Shown: piece after piece, positions 1 through 10,503 of the stretch
Position numbering within the stretch: position 1 is the stretch's first letter
Layout of the letters: each line of letters begins with the position of its first letter
Assembly (NCBI GenBank): GCA_013398295.1
Contig: VZSF01008950.1
Location: 62,001 to 126,000, forward strand
Direction: 5' to 3'
Length of the DNA stretch: 64,000 nucleotides
Source: Chionis minor
Taxonomy: Eukaryota; Chordata; Aves; Charadriiformes; Chionididae
The notes under the pieces: generated by a model
The model's database searches: none
What the model was told of the DNA's origin: nothing
Seen by the model: only the letters and a program-made list of their open reading frames with translations
Translations under genes and position numbers: made by a program

Positions 1-1009
1 AAGAAGGAATTTTGCAAATTGCAGCAGAAGGAAAGCAAATACAGTGTGAGTCAGCCCATTAATAAATGAGAGGGGAACACAAATTAATGAGAATTCAGAA
101 GCTGCTGAGGTACTGACCTGCTTTCAGATTTTCTGTTGCATTCCCAACACAACAGGGTTTTAGGAGGTGTTAACCCTTTCCTCTGTACCCTGCAGGAGTG
201 GGCATGACATTGGTTGATTGAGAAAGACTGGGATTTCCTAAGGAGCCGATTGCACTACAGTGGCCTCCTTCAAGCTCCGTCATGCACTTGTGTGAAGCTT
301 CATCACATTTGAATAACGAGTGTCCATGAACGTCTATCTCAGCCACCATGTGCTGCTCCCTGTTGTGCACCCTTCCCCTGCAAACCCTCATTCACACGTG
401 GCTGGGCTCATACAAGACTCTGGGCAAGGTCTCTCCCACATGCCCCACATCTCTTCTTTGTTACCCCACTCTCTTTATTTTGTCCATCAGTCCTATTTGC
501 TTTGAAAAAGTTTTTAGAAGCTTTTTCCCAGCCAGCTAGAGCCACGAGCTCACACGGGGAATGAGCTGCTCTTTCCACCGTGTATATCAACCACCTAGGA
601 AATGTGGGTCTTAGCTGGTACAGCCGGGAGAGGGTCCTCTGTTATACCAGCACCCTTTGGCCAAAACAGAGGGTTGAAGCATTTATTCTTGATAACAGAC
701 CAGTGGGATGTCTGCTCCATTTATCACTATCTCTTTGGGAGGTCCCAGCACAGCCTCTCTCCTGAGCAGTGGCAGTTGTTCTATGGATCAGCTCCTGTCT
801 GATGATGCATTCATTGATCTTTGCCACCATCAACCTGTGAATTCCTCATTTCCAAACTAATCTGCATCACTCCAGTGTCCACCAGCACCTGCCTTAGTCT
901 GAACCTTCCCCTTCTGCTCTCAGCAGCATTATTTACAGGGCAAGGACCTACTCAGCCACAGCAGCCTCTGAGTTATGCTGATTTTTGTCCTTCACTTCAC
1001 TAGCAGCCC
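1..1009. other. single-copy noncoding DNA
   Basis: No gene or clear repeat is seen. The first 140 bases are AT-rich and hold several homeodomain-type cores (ATTAAT, AATTAATGAG), the texture often seen in conserved noncoding elements. The rest is mixed-composition unique sequence with only short chance frames of about 60-70 codons on both strands. Confidence 0.5.
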
Positions 1010-1080
1010 AAGACCCTCACAGCAATCGTCCGAACAGGAAACAATTATTTTCATGCCCTGATTTTGCAAGGAGAAACTTA
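1010..1080 (-). mobile_element. MIR-like SINE 3'-region relic
   Basis: The order CTCACAGCAA, then ATTATTTTCATGCC, then ATTTTGCAAGGAGAAACTTA follows the layout of the MIR core/tail in reverse (CTCACAACAA, ATTATTATCCCC, ATTTTACAGATGAGGAAACTGA). MIR elements are ancient tRNA-derived SINEs shared across amniotes, and bird copies are few and badly decayed. The similarity is spread over about 65 bases with many mismatches and no tRNA head is visible, so chance resemblance is possible. Confidence 0.35.
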
Positions 1081-3564
1081 TTTCCAGACCCTCCTTCTTT
1101 AAAAGGTTGTATTCCTACATCCAGGAACAAGGAGATGGCACATTCCAGGATGGAGAGGAGCTAGATGGGCTTTATTAGAAGCAGCAGAATTAGGGAAGCC
1201 TATAGTTAAAGTTGTTATGGCTTCTGACAAACTTTCACTGTCCTGGAAGCAGTTTCCCAGGTTGGATGCCTGTTTACACTGAGTAGCTTAAGCTTTCAGT
1301 TAAACTAGCACTGCTGTCAGTCAAGGAATGAAAACCTGGCTTTGAAAAGCATTTGAGAGTGCTGCAAATGATGTAAGAATCAGAGATTGCCAGGGAGGTG
1401 TCCTGGACTTCCGTGGGTTTTTTTCTCTTCTTTCTTGTCTGAGTCGTTAAATAAATGTGTGTTTGTCTCCCAAAGTACCTAGAACTTGCAATTTCAAATG
1501 CATTTTATAGCTCCCTCTACAATCCTCTCCAAACTGTGATATGGGCAGGCAGATGATCACAGACTGAGTCCCACCTTCTAAGAGGGTGCCTTTCGTCAGG
1601 TCCATCTCTACAAGCTCCTGACCTGCTGTTGGGATTAGCTGCCACTGGCTGAAGCCCTGCTCCAGAGTCTGAGCTCCAAGTAATGACAAAATGTGAAGGA
1701 ACGTGATCCAGGCCGGGATCTAAAAGGTCAGAGAGGGAAAGGATGGGGACACTGGACTCAGTCCTCCTCCACTCTATGCTCACCTTTCCAGCCCACAGTA
1801 CTCAGGAGGGTGCTATTCCAACTTGTCACCAAGGTTTGGCTGTCCTGGATGTCCTACCTCAACTCCCCATCACCTCAGCATGGAAGATCTTCTTGTGCTG
1901 TGGACACAACTGCTCCCAAGACTACTGTTCTCCTTGCTAAGCCCTCCACCTCCTTTTCCTCCTCATCGAGTTTCCGCTCAGGCTTCATGCAGATGTGTCT
2001 GCAGTGGTGCTGGTGGGGCGATGGATGCAAACATGTGGTCTAGGAGGGGGGTATTAAGAGGGCCAAACTGGCTGAATTTGGGGTTCTTGATGCAGAGGCT
2101 GACTTTTAAGCTCAAGTAATTCATTTATCTCAGAAGATGAGCACAGTGAATGTTGAGCATCTCTCTGCCTCTGTGTGTATGTTGTGTGTGTGTGTACATA
2201 TACGTCTGTCGTGTTCCTTAAGAGAGGTTCCGCTCTCTCTAAGCACAGTCCAGCAGCAGAGCGTGTTGTTTCGAGAGGCTGTGAAACTGGATAAAGCCCT
2301 GCATAAGCTGACCTAATCTACTTGGAGCAAGACATTGAACCAGAGTTCTGAGCTCTGAACCTCCTGAGATCCTGTCAGACCTGAACTATCCTGGGATCCT
2401 CTGGTCCTGTGCGTACAGGAATTCCACCTTGTGTACAGGATTGCTGGTAGCAATCAGCCTGACAAACAAGACGGTTCCTTCCTACCAACTTTGCCTTGCT
2501 CTTACCCTTAGAGCACGACAATACCAGCCACGATGACACCCCAGCGTACCCACTGTGCATTCGTGCAAGGTCAATGGTCTGTGTGCGGCCGTGCGGCCGA
2601 GTCGCCATGAGTGTCAGATGGAGCTTGCCTGGGCTTAGCGCTTGTATCCTGTATTTTTAACCTGACCTCCTCTTGACCTTAATGTCTGCAGCTACAACTG
2701 GAGAACTTAGAGCCAAAAGCCTTCCAGAAGCGGTGGTGAGGTTCCACCTCGGAGACACTCCGAATTGTTTCCAAGCGGCTATTATAAAATGCGCTGTCAG
2801 TTCAGAGCCAGTTGACATCCCTGCCCCGGTGTCAGGCCAAGGTACAGCCCATGCATGGAGAGCCTTGGAGAAGCCAGAGGATCTGCTTGGTCCCATTTGA
2901 TTCCTTTGGGGTTTTCACAGCACCAAGGAAGCTGTCCATCCAGCCCCTCTCCTTGTGCTCTTCATAATTTACACAGATTAAATTTTCCCTGCACTCCCCA
3001 AGGATGCACTTGGCCCTCACTCCTATGGAGCCCTTTAGAAGGGTGCCCCAGCCATGGCTTTTTAAAGAACAAGACCCAGAAACAGAGTTAAGCTACAGAG
3101 CAGATGATAGCTTTTCCTTCGCCCACATCACCTCCCGCCCCAAACCGCAGCCAAGCTAGATGCAGAGCACCGTTAGACTTCAAAACAGCATGGAATTGGC
3201 TTAAACCTCTTGCAATCTTGTTTAAATATTACATTTGCTAATTTGGTTTATAGGCCTTCTGCTTTTGGGGTGGCTAAGCTGCTTTCAAAACAGTCTGTCA
3301 ACTTTTTCCTCTGCAACTGGGAGGATTAGAGAAGGAGTTTTATTTGAAATGAAAACTGAGAGGCACAGGTATTCACAGGACTCCAGCATCTCGGGTTATT
3401 AGGGAAACAACTACTGGCTGGAATCACGTGTATTGGCAGCACCTCGGCACGCACCAACACCCCCGTGTGCTCGTGCTCAGGGGTTTGTGTGAGTTCCCAG
3501 CTGTATTCTGGCACCTACAGGATTGCCAGTCACAGATGTGAAACAATTCAACTGTCTTTAAAAC
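1081..3564. other. single-copy noncoding DNA
   Basis: No exon or repeat family is recognised. 2660-2850 begins after a plausible splice-acceptor-like CTGCAG and stays open for 75 codons, but the translation has no recognisable domain. 3180-3310 is AT-rich and unique, with a conserved-element texture. Short TG-repeat DNA at 2172-2196 is listed separately. Confidence 0.45.
2172..2196. repeat. (TG)n microsatellite, interrupted
   Basis: Alternating TG dinucleotides are interrupted once by an A and a doubled T, and run into an ACATATAC stretch. This is a simple sequence repeat, probably length-polymorphic. Confidence 0.85.
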
Positions 3565-3660
3565 ATTAGGCTCCAGAAATCATGAGGCTGGCTTAAAAAA
3601 TCACCATTCCTCAATAGATGCTTTTCATTTGTCTCCAGCAGCCAGAGCTTTAAGGAAAAT
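3565..3660. repeat. possible ancient amniote repeat with AAATCATGAG motif
   Basis: The segment reads CCAGAAATCATGAGGCTGG, then CTTAAAAAATCA, then a CATTTGTCTCC stretch. Paired AAATCATGAG / TTTAAAAAATCA motifs followed by an ATTTGCCTTCTGG-like stretch occur in an old dispersed repeat that I recall from turtle and crocodile sequence. The match is short and from memory, so this is a tentative relic. Confidence 0.25.
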
Positions 3661-4605
3661 ACTAATTTTAGAGAGACTCGCAATACTATCGCCCAGGTTG
3701 GCAGTGTTACACCTGACAGAGCTAGGAGTGCAGCCACAGCTTCATTCTTGGGTCTTAATGCTTTTCAGAGCTTCCAGAAAAGTTCAGGTTTGGAATTAAA
3801 ACTTTCCAGTTCTGTCATATTTCCATGTGTTACTGTTGATGTTTCTCCTTAATGTTAATGCAAAATAGCTCTGGACAAAATTAATTTTCTCCCATTCTTC
3901 TCATTTTCTCCCATTTTCTCCCACTGAGCAGTGTGATGCAGTCATCCAAGCCAGTTGCACACCCACCTAGCCACCCATGGTGGACAGGAGCCCTCAGTGC
4001 AAGGATATCTCCGTGTAGCCAAAGAGATGCTCAGCTGAGGCAAGACACATCTTGCTCTTCCATCCTCCAAAATCACACTGGCGTGATCAGGGCACATGGG
4101 GAATAAATGCAAAACTGCAGCTGAACACCCAGCCCCACACAAAAACAGCCAGGAGGCAGGATGTAACTGAGACCTGGCTCTGCCTCCTCCATTCCTGCAC
4201 TGTCACAGGTGGGTCTCACAGCAAGGTCTGGTGTTAAGGCAGTGTTTCCTATTATAAAACACTGTTTTCAGTTACTTACATTTCACCAGACTTTAACTGC
4301 TGGGCTATTTTCCATCTCAGCCAGCTACAGAGCTGACTGCCTTTATAGTCACTGGAGAGAAATAGGGGCTTCTAGGGAAAAAATCACATCATCCTGAGGC
4401 AAGCCTTGAGGTAGGACAAAAGTCTCTTGGCATTCGCTCTAGAAAGTGCCTACATGACTGGCTCCCCCATAGATACCTGGTGTCTACAGATGATTCAATT
4501 AATCACACCCTCAGGTACTGTTTCCGGCTGGATTGTCTGCAGGGAAAACCCAATCCAGAAGAGTTGGGCCAAGGAGGAATAGCGTTTGGCTTTTGCTTAA
4601 ATAAT

Positions 4606-4620
4606 TTGTGTGTGTGTGTG
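4606..4620. repeat. (TG)n microsatellite
   Basis: About seven uninterrupted TG units after AATAATT. Simple repeat. Confidence 0.8.
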
Positions 4621-7447
4621 CCTGTATCTCAGTGTTGTAACAACTTTTCCCAAGTTATAAGCATCATAAAGATTTCAGTTCACACATAACTAAGGAAGAC
4701 CCAAGGAACTGATCTTTCCGAAGATCCTGCCCATTCTTCTTTCATAATTCATGGTGATGGGTTCTTAGCTAGTGAAGGACATCTTACAGCATTTTCAAGC
4801 ACAGGCACTACACATCCAAGGGTAGTAGACAACATACTCAAGAAGGACTCTTCTCAGAGTTACACAAGATGCTCCACTTGCTCCGCATAGACCAGCAATG
4901 GAGCTGTATCTGGAGAAGGAGCTGATAGAAATGGACCAGAATAAAATAGCAATGTGAGGTGAGTTTAAAATTAATGTGATTGACACGTCACAGTTGTAAA
5001 GGCCATGCTGTCAGCACCAGGGTTTGGGTAGGGCCAGAAATGTAGGTTAAGTAGCAAAGGATTGGAGGCAGAGCGGGCTACAGAGAGGTGAGATGTCCAG
5101 CAGCAAGGCCTGCAGGTGTCCCTGGCTGATGACAGCAGCTGAAAGGAGGCTCAGCTGAAGATGGTTGTCAGGCATCCATGAGCTGTGCCAGCGCTTGAGT
5201 GAGGAGTGAAGGCTTAGTGAAATCCTAGTCCAGCTATATCAGGTCCCAAATCTCCCTCTATGCCAGATGGAGACGGTAGACGCGTGGCACATTTCTCTCT
5301 CCATCCCGTCCTCTGGTGAGGGAAGGAGAAATGGTAGAGGGGAAGAAAGGAGAAACAGATGATGAACAGCCCAGTCTATGCCTTTTAAACTCCAGCTGTG
5401 AAATTTCCAAGAGACAGGACTTGCCCTCCGTGGGCACCAAGGACCAACACCCAGCACCAGCAAGACCCACGATTTCCTCTCAGATAAAATGCCACAGCAT
5501 CAAAGGAAACCCCTGACTGAAGCCAACTGGAGGACACAGTCTCTGACACCTGAGGTAGGTGTTTGTGACCATGACTGTGCTGGAACAGAGGACCATAGCA
5601 CGTTGCTAGATGGAGTCTAAAGCCACCCCAAGCTCTCCAGCTGTCCTAGCATCTCTGATCTTTCTCCAGATTTGGATGGCAGGACTGGCACTGAGATCTG
5701 CCAGCTGGAGAAGAAGGGAAGTAATGGCCAGGACCAGAAGAAATTACTTGGGGAAATGCCTGAAGCCACAACAAGCACCTCTCTGTGCTTCTCCCACCCA
5801 TCCGGTACAGAAAAGGGAACAGTAACCGTGAGGGACAGGAGACTAGGTCTCCCAGCACGCTAGCAATGAATAGAAGGGAGACACCAAGACACATAGATAC
5901 CACCCTGGACGAGACTGTGAAGAAATGGGATCAGTCAGTTCAAGACCCAGCTTTCACCAAAAACATCACAGTTTAGGCCACGTTGGGTTGCTTAGGTACA
6001 AACCTCACCATAAGCTAAAAACAAATGCAGATGTGTCAAATAAGCGCATCCCCCCACCCGTGGTTAAGGGGCTGGCAATGTTAATCTCCCAGTAGCCTGG
6101 TCTGAAGGTTGGTCAGGGATGGAAAAGGGATGGTGAGGCTTCTCGAGGTCGGGGGTGCAGAGGGCTGGGTTTTGGGGTTGGGAAGGTACCTGCAGAGAGC
6201 TCTGTACTTCGGACCAGCGCGGCTAGATGGCACTGTGTACTCTTCCAGGAGTGGCATGTACAAGCACAGCTTTCATGCCCAAAAATTTAATATCGCGAAT
6301 GTTTTCGGTCACTGTTGAACCTCTGCTGTGAGAGGCGGCTTATCTGAGGGATGGCGCGGGCTGTTGGGAGTTTCGTCACAGCCAGGATACAGGCAACCTT
6401 CTGAGAGAGGAAAACTCTAGCAGAATTTTCTGTTTCAGGATTGTCTTAGCAAAGATGAGTCTGCACTTGAAGCAAGAAAAAAAAGGACATTTCTAGCCAC
6501 CCACAAACAGCAGAGCCAGGACTTGAGGAGTCAGGCTAAGAGCAGACTCATACCATTGCATCTGTGCAGAGGCCCAAATTTATATCCTTTATATAACGTT
6601 TATCCACGCCCTGGGAGGAAGATGAATGAGGGACCCCCGGGGGTCCCTATACAACAGAGCACTGGGACAGGATGTCACCAGGCTGTTATGTCAGTACTGG
6701 TGTGGGAGATGGGGACTGGATTTGGGGCTACCAAACCCTGAGAGACCCATCTCAGCTTCCTCTGTCCAGTAGCGAAGCTGGACACGCACCAGCTCTGACT
6801 GGTGGAGAGCCTGCAAGGAGCCCACCAGAATCTTCTGCAAACCTGGAAGACATTTGGTCACCCAGGCAATGGGCAAAGATCAGAAAAAAAGAGGGAAAGG
6901 GCATCAGATCTGAATAGAGAGGTGGATAAGCAGGATCAAGCAGCAGTCTGGAGGACCGTGAAGCCCTGCCACAACTTTTTGGTGACTCGGGATTTATTTG
7001 GGGGTCAATCTGAGATGAAAACCCAGAAGCAGCCTTTACAAAAGGCAGATCAGTCTGGCCTATCTTTTCCTCCAGCTGGTGGGCTCAAGCTGGGAGGCTG
7101 GAAGACACCACCACACCGTGGTCCACCAGCTGGGAACCCGCCATCCCTCGCCCGGCAGTCTGCACGGGAGTTGGGAGAGTTTAATGTCTCAGGAGCCGGG
7201 CTCCCATGTTCTCCTCTTGCTACCAGCTGGTCAGGCGGGCTGCCAAGGGTATGCTGGCAGGAAACCGGGCAGTTTTCCATCAGGATTTCATCCGCAGCGA
7301 CAGATCTCCGGGGAATATTTCCATCCTGATGAATCAGCAGTCTCTGGTGGGAGACAGGCTGCCCGCTGGAGGGGTTAACGTCCAGCGCTCAGGAAAGGTG
7401 CGAGTCCCTGCATCAGGCAGGTGTCAGCTAATCCATCCCCCCCCCCG

Positions 7448-7448
7448 N
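7448..7448. other. single-N assembly gap after a C run
   Basis: One undetermined base follows a run of ten C and a G, and precedes GC-rich sequence (CCCCGGGGCCGCGG). Unlike the Ns at 8376 and 36512, the flanks are not copies of each other. It is probably a dropout in a homopolymer and GC-rich stretch. Confidence 0.8.
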
Positions 7449-8060
7449 CAGTCGGCGTTTGCCCCGGGGCCGCGGATCTGATATCTCTTCTGAGCAGCGG
7501 TGTCTGTATTAACTATTATAATTCTGGATATTCTTGTTAGCCATACAAATGTCCAGCCTGGGCTGGAATCTCACTTAACTTCTCAGCTTCATCAACATCC
7601 TGTGGCAAATTTCTCCATGCAGAGACGCTCCTGTTTATCATCCCCAGCCACCACCTGTTCATCCCACCACGTTCCTGCGTCACCCCGCAGGTGGAGCAGA
7701 CCCTCACCACTGCCCTCCCTTGCCCTGCTCCCTGTTGGACACCACGAAATTTTGGCCCCGGCCCTTTATTGCAAAAATCTGTGGGTTTTAATGGGTTGCG
7801 GAAAGTCCAGTGGGATGTTCCCCTCCCAGCTCACCCTGGCGAGATGGCTCCACTGTTTGCAATGCCTCTGCTTGTGGCAGAAGCCACTGGTGTCTGTGGG
7901 AAGCACTTGCATGAAGACCTATCCCACGTGAGTAAGGACCACACACTGAGCCCCTTGCAGTCTGTGCAGCCCTGGGGTCAAAAATAGCCGTGCAATAGGA
8001 TGGCAAAAGTTAAATGCTTACTAAAACTTGCTAGGACAGGGACAAGAAGTGACTTTCTGC

Positions 8061-8375
8061 TCCTACTCTGCGTGAGGCTCCTATTTATCACGTGGCAAGC
8101 AGGTGTAGAGCTCAAATGGAAAGCAAATGGCAGTGGGACAGAAAAATGTTAACAAGACAAAAATCAGCAAGTGCTGCACTGAGCTCTGTAGTGTGATTAA
8201 TAAAACAAACACATGAAAAAAAAAAATCTCTGTTTCAACACATGGCCAGAAATGCAGAGTGTCGTGCTATCGAGGCTATTCCGCCCTCTGAATACCCGCC
8301 TTTCTGTTTGGGTTCACGCTAAAATACTCTAACGTGCTTTCAATTTTTTTTTTTTTTTTTTTTTATTTTATTTTT
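8061..8375. repeat. left copy of a 315-bp direct duplication, probable assembly artefact
   Basis: This block, from TCCTACTCTGCGTGAGG to a long T tract followed by ATTTTATTTTT, recurs 316 bases downstream and abuts a single N at 8376. Reading the two copies side by side, the only difference I find is in the T tract: this copy has 21 T where the other has 14 T, then GA, then 5 T. Near-identity including unique sequence, with one N between copies, is what unmerged overlapping contig ends look like. Confidence 0.85.
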
Positions 8376-8376
8376 N
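8376..8376. other. single-N scaffold junction
   Basis: One N separates two near-identical 315-base blocks. It is best read as a nominal-size gap placed where two contigs actually overlap. Confidence 0.85.
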
Positions 8377-8691
8377 TCCTACTCTGCGTGAGGCTCCTAT
8401 TTATCACGTGGCAAGCAGGTGTAGAGCTCAAATGGAAAGCAAATGGCAGTGGGACAGAAAAATGTTAACAAGACAAAAATCAGCAAGTGCTGCACTGAGC
8501 TCTGTAGTGTGATTAATAAAACAAACACATGAAAAAAAAAAATCTCTGTTTCAACACATGGCCAGAAATGCAGAGTGTCGTGCTATCGAGGCTATTCCGC
8601 CCTCTGAATACCCGCCTTTCTGTTTGGGTTCACGCTAAAATACTCTAACGTGCTTTCAATTTTTTTTTTTTTTGATTTTTATTTTATTTTT
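8377..8691. repeat. right copy of the 315-bp direct duplication
   Basis: Copy of 8061-8375 at a constant offset of 316. It continues smoothly into unique sequence (ACAAATGCTCAAACTTTCC), so the true genome probably has one copy joining the left flank of 8061 to the right flank of 8691. The GA interruption in its T tract suggests this copy is the better-read one. Confidence 0.85.
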
Positions 8692-10012
8692 ACAAATGCT
8701 CAAACTTTCCTGCCACAAATTATTCTTGGCTGGGTTACAAGTAGAACGGCCGGGTATAGCTATTTTTTTACACACACACAAAAAAAAAAGAATAGAAAGA
8801 AAAACGGTTTATGAGATATTTTGGTTGCATGGTTTTTTTCTACCCTAACATGCGGTGAAAGTTCAGGAGTTCTCACCTTTTTTCACCAAAAGCCCCTCCA
8901 GAGCTGAAGCTCAACCTCCAGCAGCTTTGACATGATCTCACCTTTACAGATCATGCACTCGGAAAGCACGTTACTGCAAACAAACCTGCGTCCATCTCTC
9001 TCTGTGGCCTCTTCTTTCACCCCAAAAAAGCTGTCTAGGACTATTGTAAGGACAGGCTGGCATTGGCAGCCCCAGCCATGAAAAATCATAACTCAAGGCT
9101 TGGCAAAATTATGACTTTAGCATAAAAATCATCAATAAACAAGTAAATCTTATTTGCATTTTGCTCCCACGTGCTCTCACGTTGTGGTTTTGAACCATGA
9201 AGGCTAGAAACTTCTTGGGGCACAGGCTGTGGAAGCAAATTTTCATGCGCAAGCACACAAGGCCACTACACTGAGAATTCAAGGAAAACAGGGAGCATCA
9301 TCAAGACTCATAAAGAGCCTTGCTGCAAGAATTGGCACCTCTGGCAGCCCAGCACAAATATCCCCACATCATGGGAGTTCATGGGCAGTTTTAGGATAAT
9401 TAACCCCCAAGCACATTAAGTCCAAGCAAAACTAATTAGTTTCACGGAACAAAAAAGATTGTTTTACAGGCGATGTTGTTCTTTGGCCTGTCTCTTTTGG
9501 AAAATGGCACCAGTTAAATAAAATCAATTTTATTAACTGACAGTGCTGTGAGAGGATTTATGGAAAAGGACTGTTTGATGGTCTTTTAATTACAGACCTG
9601 ATGTCCATTACCAGAGCTGACAAGTTGCACATGCTGGAAAAAAGAGATCATCTCAGAGCTGGAGACCTTTCTCAGCCGGGTAGAGATTCAGGTCAGAAAG
9701 GTCTTTTTCTGCACTTTTTCCTTTAGTGAGTCCTAAATCGAGCTCTTGATGTTTAGCTGCTTAGGGGCACAAGCCTGCTGATATCTCACCCAGAGAGGTG
9801 ATTTTCATCCTATTTGAAGTAATTGTGCTGGGCTGCCTTGGAGAAAGGTGAGAGGCAGACCTCAATCCACACTGGTTCTTTGCAGTCCGGCCTTCCCAAC
9901 ATCTCTCAGCACTACCCAGCATGCCCCACCACGTTCCATCTTTTTGCTCAGGGGTGTCTGCAGACACTGGTGCTCCAAGGAGACCCACACCACTGCCCAG
10001 GAAAGGGGGTCT
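8692..10012. other. AT-rich single-copy DNA with a candidate conserved block
   Basis: No gene is recognised. A CA/poly-A simple tract lies near 8770-8790. The most striking part is 9420-9620, which is AT-rich, unique and low in CpG, with AAACTAATTAG, TTAAATAAAATCAATTTTATTAACTG and CTTTTAATTACAG. These homeodomain-type cores are packed closely, as in many vertebrate conserved noncoding elements. Conservation itself was not tested. Confidence 0.4.
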
Positions 10013-10150
10013 TTACACAGAGTGGTAGGGTTGGAAGGGACTATCAGAGATCATTTGGTCCAACCCACCTGCCAAAGCAAGTTCTCCTAGAGCAGGTTGG
10101 ATGGGAACACATCCAGATGGGTTGTGAACATCTCCAGAGAAGGAGAAGCC
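10013..10150 (-). mobile_element. CR1 LINE 3' fragment (minus strand)
   Basis: GGGTTGGAAGGGACTATCAGAG, ATCATTTGGTCCAACCCACCTGC, AAAGCAAGTTCTCCTAGAGCAGGTTG and AACATCTCCAGAGAAGGAG follow in order the reverse complement of the CR1 3' untranslated region of one common avian subfamily. The octamer tail at the left edge is degenerate (CACAGAGTGGTAGGG). The element is 5'-truncated after about 140 bases, which is usual for target-primed insertions. It belongs to a different subfamily from the copy at 10300-10503, which it faces. Confidence 0.85.
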
Positions 10151-10299
10151 AAAAAGAGACACCCAAAGCCACCACCCAATGTTTATCTCTCTCTTGTTCT
10201 ATCTGATCCAGGGGAGACCATGCATTTTAGGTACTGGGTTGGGCTGAAGAAGCAGCTCATCATGCTTTGACAGGGAGCCTGATCAAGAGTCCATGTGTT

Positions 10300-10503
10300 A
10301 TGTATTTACTCTGAGGGTGGTGAGACCCTGGCCCGGGTTGCCCAGAGAAGCTGTGGCTGCCCCATCCCTGGAGGTTCAAGGCCAGGTTGGATGGGGCTTG
10401 GAGCAACCTGGTCTAGTGGGAGGTGTCCCTGCCCATGGCAGGGGGGTTGGAACTAGATCGTCTTTAAGATCCCTTTCAACTCTAACCATTCCATGAGTCT
10501 ATG
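10300..10503 (+). mobile_element. CR1 LINE 3' fragment (plus strand)
   Basis: GAGGGTGGTGAGACCCTGGC, GGTTGCCCAGAGAAGCTGTGG, CCCATCCCTGGAGGTTCAAGGC and TGCCCATGGCAGGGGGGTTGG give, in sense order, the end of CR1 ORF2 and its 3' untranslated region. The tail ATTCCATGAGTCTATGA is a decayed form of the ATTCTATG octamers. It is a 5'-truncated avian CR1 of about 200 bases. The translation of 10293-10496 is CR1-derived and not a host gene. Confidence 0.92.

Larger units (their letters stand above)
3661..8060. other. single-copy noncoding DNA
   Basis: No gene is recognised. The sub-stretch 7265-7350 (CAGTTTTCCATCAGGATTTC through CCATCCTGATGAATCAGCAG) is unique and has a mirrored CCATCAGGA / TCCTGATGA pair about 50 bases apart, which could suit a regulatory element. 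6802-7329 is an open frame of 175 codons with no domain and is treated as chance. A (TG)n tract lies at 4606-4620, and a one-base gap lies at 7448 after a run of C. Confidence 0.45.
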
